Below the pieces are notes generated by a model. The model worked only from the letters and a program-made list of their open reading frames with translations, was not told the origin of the DNA and ran no database searches. The position numbers and the translations under genes are program-made. Positions 8,291-15,588 of a stretch of DNA of 64,000 nt are shown here, in pieces. The DNA lies in the NCBI GenBank assembly GCA_020851035.1, contig JADZDM010000024.1:62001-126000 (forward strand), read 5' to 3'. How positions within the stretch are numbered: position 1 is the stretch's first letter; every line of letters begins with the position of its first letter. This DNA is from Gemmatimonadaceae bacterium. GTDB lineage: Bacteria > Gemmatimonadota > Gemmatimonadetes > Gemmatimonadales > Gemmatimonadaceae.

Positions 8291-11200
8291 ATGACTCTCC
8301 CCCGTGGATTGTACGACCAGCTTCTGACCACTGAGCTCAAGCAGCGCATTGCCGGTGAGACGCCGTCTGTTGCGGTCGATACACTCTCGCGGTCAGACTC
8401 GATTCTTCACCTGGTCGATCTCGTCGGCCGAACGCTCGCGGACTCGCTCGAATCCTTACCCGGGTCGCTGTCCGAGCAGGTCGAGTCGAATGCCGCCTTG
8501 ATCTCTGAAATACTCAAGGTCATCCAGCGATATAGTCGATCTGCAGACGGCGTTCCCGGCTTGCCGCCGCCGCCGCTGAAGAGGCTTCGGGCTGTCGGGG
8601 ACGCCAATATTGGTGCCGTGCTGCCAGAGACCGGCCTTGCTGTGCCGTGGCTCTTCACGGCATCGAAGGGGTCGCCGACGCTGTACGAGGAGATTCGGCG
8701 CGAAGCCGCGTCCTGCGATTCCATCGACATCCTCGTGAGCTTCATCACGGTATCCGGAGTTCGCAAGTTGATGGACGTTCTGCAGCGTGTGACGGCTGCG
8801 GACGCCACAGGGAGGGGTCGAACTAGCATTCGAGTGCTCACGACCACTTACACAGGTGCGACGGAGCAACGAGCGCTCGACACGCTGGCGCGATTGAACG
8901 GGTGCGAAGTGCGAGTGTCGCTCGACGGTCGCCGCACACGTTTGCACGCCAAGGCTTGGATGTTCAAACGGAAAACCGGGTTTGGCACCGCGTATGTGGG
9001 GAGTGCAAACCTATCCGGCGCTGCCTTGCTGGGCGGGCTCGAGTGGACCGTCAAGCTCACGGAACGCGGCCAGGACTTCCTGTTCAAGCGGGCCGCGGCG
9101 CACTTCGAGACGCTCTGGGAGGACGACGAGTTCTCCCCGTACCATCCTGATATTCCCCAGGCCACCGAGGCGCTGCGCCAGGCGCTAAAGAGGGAAGCGG
9201 TAGGCAGTGGTGCGGCTTCGACTTTCTTCTTCGATATCACAGCGAAGCCGTACCAAGCAGATATGCTGCAGCAGCTACAGTACGAGCGCGACCACGGGCG
9301 CACAAAGAACTTGCTCGTGGCCGCGACGGGCACAGGCAAGACGGTGATGGCAGCGCTTGATTACCGTCGCTCCGTCGCACAGATGGGTTCACGGCCGCGG
9401 TTGCTGTTCGTCTCACATCGTCAGGAGATTCTGGCACAAGCGATGGCGACCTATCGCGCGGTGCTGCGCGACGGCGGGTTCGGCGATTTGCTCGCGGCCG
9501 GTAGCTCGCCAGCGCAGTATGATCACTTGTTCGCGACGATCCAAAGCGTATCTGCGCAGGACATCGTACGGCGATTCGGCACCGGCAACTGGCACACGGT
9601 CGTTGTCGACGAATGTCATCGGTTGGCCGCCAAGCAGTTTGAGCAATTTGCACAGGCGATCCGGCCAACTGTGTTCCTTGGCCTGACCGCGACGCCGGAG
9701 CGATCTGACGGAGAGCCGTTGGCGCCGTTCTTTCACATGCGGCCTGATGGCTCACCTGCAGCAGAACTCCGCCTCTGGCACGCGCTGGATCTTCAGCTGC
9801 TGGCGCCATTTGAGTACTTCGGCTGCAATGACCAGACAGACTTCTCGAACGTGCCTTGGGGGCAGGACGGCCAGAAGCAGGCAATCGACGGACTGGTGAC
9901 CGGAAATCAGGTCCGAGCACGGATGATCGTCAATGAATGGGAGCGTCTCAGTGGCAACGCTGCCGGCAGTCGAGCTTTGATCTTCTGCAACTCATTGGAG
10001 CACGCGCGATTCATGACCGACTACCTAAAGCGCGCTGGCTTGCCGGTCGTGATGTTGAGTGGCGATTCCAGTGACGAGGAGCGCGCCTTAGCGCCAGGCC
10101 GGCTGGAGCGTGGCGAGATTTGCGGCATCGTTACGGTCGATCTGTACAATGAAGGCATCGACATCCCCTGTGTTGATACTCTGCTTTTCCTGCGCCCAAC
10201 GCAGAGCCCGCTGGTGTTCCAGCAGCAGCTCGGGCGCGGACTTCGGTTAAGCGACGGAAAGGCGAGTTGTTTGGTCCTCGATTTCGTCGGTCGGCATCGC
10301 GCCGAGTTCCGCTTTGATCGACTGCTTGCATCAATCACCGGGCTCACGCGGAAAGGCATTCTGCGCGGTGTCCAAGAGGGATTCAGCACGCTTCCCAGCG
10401 GCTGCCATATCCACCTCGAGGCACAGGCAACAGCGCAGATCCTGTCGAGCCTGCGCGGGATCGCTGCAAACTCGTGGAGGAATCTGAAGCGCGAGCTCAT
10501 GGCCTTCTCCGCGACTCGGCCCGCCGGCGGAGTGCGTCTCGGCCGCTTCCTCGATGAGTATGAGGTCGAATTGCGCGACGTGTATCGAGATGCGGCTCGC
10601 TCCGGGTGGACTCCGTTGCGCCGTGACGCTGGGGTGCTCAGCGCGAATGACGAACCCGCTGACGAAGCGAAGCTCTCGAGGGCATTGCGAATGCTGTTGC
10701 ACAACGATGATCCGGAGCACCTCGCGCTGATTGGTCGAGTCGCCGAGTCGAAGGGCGAATACGAGGTTGACTCTGCTCGTTCGGCGCGACGCCTGCAGAT
10801 GCTCGCCTATCAGCTCGATCATACCTCGACCGGTAGCTACCAGGAGTTGCTCGTGCCGCTGTGTTCCTCGACGGCTGTGCTGGACGAACTCGGCCAGCTG
10901 ACCGAGATTCTCGCCGCACGGTCGCGCGTGGGAGCGGTTCGTATCCCCGGGTTCGAGGACCTCCCCCTCTTGCTCCATGCCAGGTACAGCCGACGCGAGA
11001 TTCTCGCTGGCGTGGGATACCATTCCGCGACGTCGAGGCCGAGCGTCCGTGAGGGAGTCCTGAATCTCCCCGACGCGAAGCTGCAGCTCCTATTCGTCAC
11101 TTTGGACAAGTCGGACGGCTTTCACGACCGGATCGCGTACCATGACTATGCCGTCAGCGTCTCGCGCTTCCATTGGCAGACGCAGAACAGCGCTGGCCCG

Positions 11201-11425
11201 CGAACCGAGACCGGGCGGCGTTATCTAGAGAGTCAGGAGAATGGCTGGCGATTTCTGCTGTTCGTGCGCGAAACACCGGAGCACGCCTTCTTTTCCTGTG
11301 GCACCGCACGGCTTGTGTCCGAGGCTGACGTCTCTGGCGAAAAGCCCATGAACATCGTCTGGACGCTCGATACGCAGCTCCCCGTGCACGCCTTCCGCGC
11401 CTTCTGTGCCATCCGCGGTGTGTAG
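8291..11425 (+). CDS. PLD-nuclease / SF2 helicase / DUF3427 fusion protein
   Basis: A 1,044-aa multidomain protein. Domains in order: an N-terminal helical segment beginning PRGLYDQLL; a phospholipase-D-type nuclease module at about residues 130-265, with HAKAWMF near 219 and GSANLSG near 237, i.e. one HxK...GSxN active-site half that would complete by dimerisation; a superfamily-II helicase core with Walker A ATGTGKT near 345, DECH near 440, the SAT-like GLTATPER block and motif VI QLGRGLR near 646; and a C-terminal DUF3427-like domain to the end. This arrangement is known from restriction- or defence-associated helicases. I chose the ATG at 8291; a GTG at 8252 would add 13 residues. Codon use is less GC-rich than the neighbours and a TA pair follows, suggesting horizontal transfer. 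Confidence 0.85.
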   Translation: MTLPRGLYDQLLTTELKQRIAGETPSVAVDTLSRSDSILHLVDLVGRTLADSLESLPGSLSEQVESNAALISEILKVIQRYSRSADGVPGLPPPPLKRLRAVGDANIGAVLPETGLAVPWLFTASKGSPTLYEEIRREAASCDSIDILVSFITVSGVRKLMDVLQRVTAADATGRGRTSIRVLTTTYTGATEQRALDTLARLNGCEVRVSLDGRRTRLHAKAWMFKRKTGFGTAYVGSANLSGAALLGGLEWTVKLTERGQDFLFKRAAAHFETLWEDDEFSPYHPDIPQATEALRQALKREAVGSGAASTFFFDITAKPYQADMLQQLQYERDHGRTKNLLVAATGTGKTVMAALDYRRSVAQMGSRPRLLFVSHRQEILAQAMATYRAVLRDGGFGDLLAAGSSPAQYDHLFATIQSVSAQDIVRRFGTGNWHTVVVDECHRLAAKQFEQFAQAIRPTVFLGLTATPERSDGEPLAPFFHMRPDGSPAAELRLWHALDLQLLAPFEYFGCNDQTDFSNVPWGQDGQKQAIDGLVTGNQVRARMIVNEWERLSGNAAGSRALIFCNSLEHARFMTDYLKRAGLPVVMLSGDSSDEERALAPGRLERGEICGIVTVDLYNEGIDIPCVDTLLFLRPTQSPLVFQQQLGRGLRLSDGKASCLVLDFVGRHRAEFRFDRLLASITGLTRKGILRGVQEGFSTLPSGCHIHLEAQATAQILSSLRGIAANSWRNLKRELMAFSATRPAGGVRLGRFLDEYEVELRDVYRDAARSGWTPLRRDAGVLSANDEPADEAKLSRALRMLLHNDDPEHLALIGRVAESKGEYEVDSARSARRLQMLAYQLDHTSTGSYQELLVPLCSSTAVLDELGQLTEILAARSRVGAVRIPGFEDLPLLLHARYSRREILAGVGYHSATSRPSVREGVLNLPDAKLQLLFVTLDKSDGFHDRIAYHDYAVSVSRFHWQTQNSAGPRTETGRRYLESQENGWRFLLFVRETPEHAFFSCGTARLVSEADVSGEKPMNIVWTLDTQLPVHAFRAFCAIRGV

Positions 11426-11447
11426 GCCGTCCGGCCAACGCTCCAGC

Positions 11448-11759
11448 CTACACCGGAACGAACCGCACACTCACTCGCTCCCCCACCGCCAGCGCGATCC
11501 GTCGCAGCATCGCCGTCGAGTGCCCGGCATACGACGCGTTCTCCAGGCGCGCGATCGCAGACTGAGTCGTCCCCACCCGCTCGGCCAGCGCAGCCTGCGT
11601 CAGCCCGTGGCGCTCGCGCAGCGCGAGCACCTCTTCGGCGATCTCGAACGCGGCCGCCCCCAGGGCGACCTTCTCCGCCCAGCCTGGCGTCCCCGAGAAC
11701 GCCGCATCGATCACATCAGTGGCTTGGTTGCGGCGCCGAGCGTTCGTTCGCGTTGCCAT
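11448..11759 (-). CDS. XRE-family antitoxin, HigA-like
   Basis: A 103-aa protein with a helix-turn-helix of the XRE type at about residues 50-85: LRERHGLTQAALAERVGTT then SAIARLENASY. It is the expected partner of the RelE/HigB-like toxin encoded 28 bases upstream on the same strand. The antitoxin should neutralise the toxin and repress the shared promoter. The toxin-first gene order is that of higBA modules. The gene ends 22 bases from the convergent PLD-helicase gene. Confidence 0.85.
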   Translation of the reverse strand: MATRTNARRRNQATDVIDAAFSGTPGWAEKVALGAAAFEIAEEVLALRERHGLTQAALAERVGTTQSAIARLENASYAGHSTAMLRRIALAVGERVSVRFVPV

Positions 11760-11787
11760 CCGTATCCTCCGTGTGACGTCGTGTCCG

Positions 11788-12177
11788 CTATTTGATGTCC
11801 GGCGCCGTGTGTCTCAACGGTGCCGCGAGAAGCGCAGCCCGCCGCCGGATCGCGCGCTCGATCTCTCCCGCAGGCACATGGCGCTCCTTGGCGCAGCCGT
11901 GCGAGACGACCGCCACACCTGGGCCGGCAAAGAAGTAGAGCACCCGGTACTGCACACGTCCAACCGCAATGCGCAGCTCGTACACACCGTCGCGAAGCGG
12001 CGCAGCCGTTGGATGTCGCAGTTCATGCCCCGCCTGCGCCAGACGCTCGAGGGCGAAGCGAATCTTCTCACTCGAACGCGCGCCAGCGACACCCGATATC
12101 CGCAACGCCTCTACCCAGTCATCGAAAGGCACCCGGCCATTGGCATCACGAAAACGCAGGACGACGCACGCCGGCAC
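11788..12177 (-). CDS. HigB/Gp49-like toxin of a type II TA pair
   Basis: A 129-aa member of the RelE/ParE superfamily, Gp49-like (DUF891) branch. The core DGVYELRIAVGRVQYRVLYF followed by HGCAKERHVPAGEIERA is characteristic, with the Arg/Lys-rich strand that forms the mRNA-cleaving site on the ribosome. I chose the GTG at 12177: it has GGAGGGG a few bases upstream and family N-termini begin close to this point. An upstream ATG at 12234 would add 19 residues that overlap an AT-rich patch containing TATATT, which looks like promoter DNA. With this start the toxin and the downstream HTH gene form a two-gene operon. Confidence 0.8.
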   Translation of the reverse strand: MPACVVLRFRDANGRVPFDDWVEALRISGVAGARSSEKIRFALERLAQAGHELRHPTAAPLRDGVYELRIAVGRVQYRVLYFFAGPGVAVVSHGCAKERHVPAGEIERAIRRRAALLAAPLRHTAPDIK

Positions 12178-12325
12178 ACGCCCCTCCAGAATATAGCAAA
12201 AATGAGATAGTGCAAGGGGCGACGCGTCTGACATGGAGTGAGCCGCGCATTCACGCGACGTCGCCCACGATCGCTCGGCAGGGCATGATCCGCACACCGC
12301 TTTCACGCACGTGTCACCACGAGAA

Positions 12326-12357
12326 GGCGGCACCCGCGCCGAAGCGCAGGTGCCGCC
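12326..12357 (-). terminator. intrinsic terminator-like hairpin
   Basis: Outer perfect 9-bp arms GGCGGCACC and GGTGCCGCC (12326-12334 and 12349-12357) enclose an inner GCGC-CGAA-GCGC stem, so almost the whole 32 nt pairs. It begins 22 bases beyond the stop codon of the minus-strand LVIVD gene and should end the DUF305-LVIVD transcript; there is no strong T-run. Confidence 0.65.
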
Positions 12358-12379
12358 ATTCACATCCGAGCAGAGAGTC

Positions 12380-14218
12380 TTACCTCGTCGCCTCGGCCAA
12401 CTCCCGGATCGCCGCCGCCATCGCCAGGATCTTCCCCCCTTTCTGCGCCACCGCCGCGTCCGCATCAACCTCAGTCGCCAGCCTCGTCAGCATCGCCCGC
12501 CGCCGCGCACCTGTCGCCTTCTCCGCCGCGTCCAGCTGCCCACTGATCGCCGAACTCCGCGCCGGCCCAAGCCCCTCCGACCGCACCAGCTGGTCCAGGT
12601 ACGACCGCACCACCGGAAACGCTGCCGGCCACACGATCTCCGGCTGACTTTGCGGATTGAACTCCCCCCACTGTACCAGCTTCGCTGCCGCAATCTCGTT
12701 CGCGCTCAGCATCGGCCCCGGCACCAACTCGAGAATGTCGAACCCGCGCGCCATCTCCGCGCTGTAGATCCGCCCGTTGTACCAGTACGCCCCCCAGCTC
12801 CCGCCAATCGTCCCCCGCGTCCGGCTGTTCGCCGCCCCATCCGGACTTGGTGCATCCACCGGCCCACGGTCGAAGTATGCGATCTCCATCGGCTTGTCGG
12901 CATCGGTGAAGTCGATCACGTCCACGCCACCCTGGTACCACCCCTGCACCATGATGTCGCGCCCCGGCACCGGCACCAGCGACCCGTTGTGGCTCACGCA
13001 GTTCTCGTTCGCCCCCTGCGCCGTCGGGATCTTGAAGTACGCATGCTGCCGGAACTTGCGGTCGGCGCCGATCACCAGCGTCGTGTTGCCACCCATCTCC
13101 AGCGGATGCATGGACTGGCAGTTCGGCGACGTGCCACCACCCCACTCGTCGGTGAACACGACCTTGCTGCCATCGTTCGAGAACACCGCTGTGTGCCAGA
13201 GCGAGAAGTTCGTGTCGGCCACGGCATCCAGGCGCACGGGCTGCTCGGGGTTGCTGATGTCCACCAGCAGGCCGTAGCTGCCGCAGGCCCCCGCCAGCAG
13301 GTGCTTCGCGGGATAGGCCGTCACGTCATGACAGTTGCGCGGGCCGGAGGCGTTCATCTGCGCCATCATCGCGCTGTCGGCACCGGGCAGTGCGCGCGCC
13401 CGCTGCGAACGCCCGCCGCGTGCCGGCGCCGGGCCGAGCCCGGTGAACAGGCGTGCCCCCGTCACCACCGCCGCATCCTGTGGACGGTTCAGCGGCACCC
13501 GGATCACGTCCAGCCGATAGAGCGAGTTGCCCGCGTCGGCCGGGTCGGCTCCGTTGCGGCAGCCGGCCAGCTCGGACTCGGGCCGCGCCCCCTGTTGCCC
13601 CGACACGTAGAGGTACACGACGTTACGGTCCGTGGGCGACGGCACCACGGTGTGCGTATGTGATCCTTTGCAGGTCTCGACGTTCTTCACCAGCCGGGGA
13701 GCGCGCGGGTTCGCGATGTCGTAGATGCGCACGCCGGTCATGTGTTCCGACGGCTCCTTCACACCGCCCTTCGCGCAATCCTTCCGGTTCCCGCCGCCCT
13801 CGGCGCTCACGAACAGCAGCGTGCCGACCACCGAGGGATCGCCCTGCGACGTGATGCACTCCACCACCGACAGCAGGGCCGGCCGAGCGGCGTTGCTCAC
13901 ATCATAGATCGAGAACCCGGCGAAGTTCCCGACCACCACCGTGGTGCCACGGAACGCCAGGTCGCTGTTCACGAAGGTCAGGCCGCGCACCGTGTCCAGC
14001 GCAGCCGGCTTGCGGGTGGTCGAGACGAGCGTCATCCCCGAGATCGCCACGCCGGCATCGTGCAGGCCGGGTTTCAGGCCGTTCCGGGGATCCGTGGCGC
14101 TGGGGTAAGTCTGCGCGCCGAGTGACGGCGCGGTGGCCGCGAGGGCCAGCAGCACGGACGGAATCAGGGCAGGAAGCCGGGCTGGCGCAGGGGGGCGCGC
14201 GCCAAATGACACGGTCAT
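12380..14218 (-). CDS. secreted LVIVD-repeat beta-propeller-like protein
   Basis: A 612-aa exported protein. The signal peptide ends near residue 36 (SVLLALAATAPSLGAQ). The body shows repeated segments of the LVIVD type: GFSIYDVSNAARP, GVRIYDIANPRAP, YGLLVDISNPEQP and GVDVIDFTDADKP at spaced intervals, each forming one blade of a probable propeller. Conserved CxG and HTH-type clusters (KGSHTHTV, LWHTAVF, CVSHNGS) suggest metal or ligand contacts. The last 90 residues are a charged helical tail rich in Ala. The start at 14218 has GGAG nine bases upstream. It follows the DUF305 gene by 23 bases, so both are probably co-transcribed. Biochemical function is not known. Confidence 0.85.
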   Translation of the reverse strand: MTVSFGARPPAPARLPALIPSVLLALAATAPSLGAQTYPSATDPRNGLKPGLHDAGVAISGMTLVSTTRKPAALDTVRGLTFVNSDLAFRGTTVVVGNFAGFSIYDVSNAARPALLSVVECITSQGDPSVVGTLLFVSAEGGGNRKDCAKGGVKEPSEHMTGVRIYDIANPRAPRLVKNVETCKGSHTHTVVPSPTDRNVVYLYVSGQQGARPESELAGCRNGADPADAGNSLYRLDVIRVPLNRPQDAAVVTGARLFTGLGPAPARGGRSQRARALPGADSAMMAQMNASGPRNCHDVTAYPAKHLLAGACGSYGLLVDISNPEQPVRLDAVADTNFSLWHTAVFSNDGSKVVFTDEWGGGTSPNCQSMHPLEMGGNTTLVIGADRKFRQHAYFKIPTAQGANENCVSHNGSLVPVPGRDIMVQGWYQGGVDVIDFTDADKPMEIAYFDRGPVDAPSPDGAANSRTRGTIGGSWGAYWYNGRIYSAEMARGFDILELVPGPMLSANEIAAAKLVQWGEFNPQSQPEIVWPAAFPVVRSYLDQLVRSEGLGPARSSAISGQLDAAEKATGARRRAMLTRLATEVDADAAVAQKGGKILAMAAAIRELAEATR

Positions 14219-14241
14219 GTCGTCGAACTCCAGGGTGAATG

Positions 14242-14841
14242 TCAGTGATCCAGCAGCATCTGGCGCATCAGGCCGATCTCGGCCGTCTGCGTGGTCTCGA
14301 CGTCGTTCGCGAACACGTTGATGTCCACCTCCTGTCCGGCGCGCGGCGTCCGGAGCAGGTCGGCCACCATGGTCAGCGCCCCTTCGTGGTGGCGGATCAT
14401 GAAGGTCAGGAACAGGCGATCGAACTCGGCGCCGCGGGACGCATCCAGTTGCGCGAGCTGCTCCGTGGTCAGCATTCCAGGCATCGTCATCCCGCGCCAC
14501 GACGAGGTGTCGGGCACGAACTGCCCATACTCGCGGAGCCAGCCCTGCATCAGCACGATCTCGCCGGCCTGCGCGAGGTCGATCTTCTGCGCCAGCTTCA
14601 GCACCCGCGGCGTGGCCCCCCGCGCGGTGGCCATTTGCGACATCACCACCGCCTGCGCATGGTGGGCGATCATCCCCTGCATGAACCGCACGTCGGCCTC
14701 GGTCACGATCGAACCGGCCGGAAGTGTCACCGGCGGCATCCCGGCGGCGTGGTCATGCTGGTGCTGTGCGCCCAGGCCGCCGGCACTGGCGGCCGTCGCG
14801 CCCGCCGTGGCGGCAAGGAGCAGGAGGTGGCGGATGGACAT
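14242..14841 (-). CDS. DUF305 family exported protein
   Basis: A 199-aa protein with a signal peptide (MSIRHLLLLAATAGATAAS) followed by a His-rich mature N-terminus (QHQHDHAAGM). The DUF305 signatures are present: FMQGMIAHHAQAVVM and, later, TFMIRHHEGALTM, two copies of the Met/His-His helix motif. The family adopts a ferritin-like helical bundle and is often found with copper or metal-stress genes, so metal binding in the periplasm is a reasonable inference. The start ATG at 14841 is the only good signal-peptide start. It is the first gene of a likely two-gene operon with the LVIVD-repeat gene. Confidence 0.85.
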   Translation of the reverse strand: MSIRHLLLLAATAGATAASAGGLGAQHQHDHAAGMPPVTLPAGSIVTEADVRFMQGMIAHHAQAVVMSQMATARGATPRVLKLAQKIDLAQAGEIVLMQGWLREYGQFVPDTSSWRGMTMPGMLTTEQLAQLDASRGAEFDRLFLTFMIRHHEGALTMVADLLRTPRAGQEVDINVFANDVETTQTAEIGLMRQMLLDH

Positions 14842-15588
14842 GGGTGTGAGGCGATGGTGTAGGTGAGGATTGCCCCTACGATACTCCCTGAACGCCGGCA
14901 CTGCTGGGGTGGCTGTGCCGCGCCCGTCTCCGCGGGCGTTGTGAGCGAGTCCGGTGGTCGCTGCGGTGGCTGGCTCGCTGGTTCCCACGGAGCCACGGAG
15001 CACACGGAGTCCACGGAGGACAGCAACGGATGATGGAACTGCGTGCCCGACGCAAGCTCCGCCACGCGCACGCAGTTCCCCAATGCTCTTCTCCGTGACC
15101 TCCGTGCACTCCGTGGCTCCGTGGGAACAGGAAACCCACCACAGCACCGACCCGTCGAGACACCGCAGGAGAGGCGTGCGCCGTATGGCCTCGCAAGTCC
15201 ATCGTGGACCCGCCGCGACACCACACGCACTCCGCGCACCGCAGCTCATCCGTGAGCGCGACCAGATGCAGAAGCGACCTGAGCACCCCCGAGCCGAACA
15301 CGCCCCGCCCTTGACCGCGCCTGCCGCCGCGCGATGTTCTCAGGTGTGATATCGCACCGTACCACACGCGGTGTCACGACAAGTCGTACACGAGTCCGGT
15401 CCACCCTGGCACCTCGCGTCCCGCGTGCACTCCCCCGCGGACGGCGACGATGACAGGGGTGCGCCGAGCGATGCGCGTCGCACGTGCGGGCAGGTCCACG
15501 CACGCACGCCGGTGCGCTGGCACGCTTCCACGCACGACATCGCGTCCGTCACGGACGCCATGTGTCACGCCTCGGGAGAACCATACCC
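14842..15588. other. 747-bp intergenic gap with a repeat, no gene
   Basis: Lies between the divergent DUF305 and TonB-receptor genes. It contains the 148-bp nested palindrome at 14981-15128. The rest (15130-15588) has several short overlapping reading frames on both strands, none with a recognisable domain or a convincing RBS; the Arg/His-rich translations look like GC-rich noise. The final bases carry GGGAGAA, the RBS of the receptor gene. Promoters for both flanking genes must be here. Confidence 0.6.
14981..15128. repeat. dispersed nested palindrome, copy 3
   Basis: A 148-bp imperfect palindrome with the same CCACGGAG-type arms as the copy at 2843: left arm 14981-15020 beginning GTTCCCACGGAGCCACGG, right arm ending at 15128. 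The inner perfect 11-bp pair is GGAACTGCGTG (15035-15045) and CACGCAGTTCC (15069-15079). Arms agree at roughly nine bases in ten. Confidence 0.85.

Noticed and set aside
12178-12234. ATG at 12234 as start of the HigB-like toxin
   Set aside because: The extra 19 residues come from an AT-rich, promoter-like patch, while the GTG at 12177 has a GGAGGGG site and fits the family.
15370-15588. Possible small gene in the gap before the TonB receptor
   Set aside because: Several overlapping frames on both strands, none with an RBS or domain; composition is Arg/His/Thr noise.
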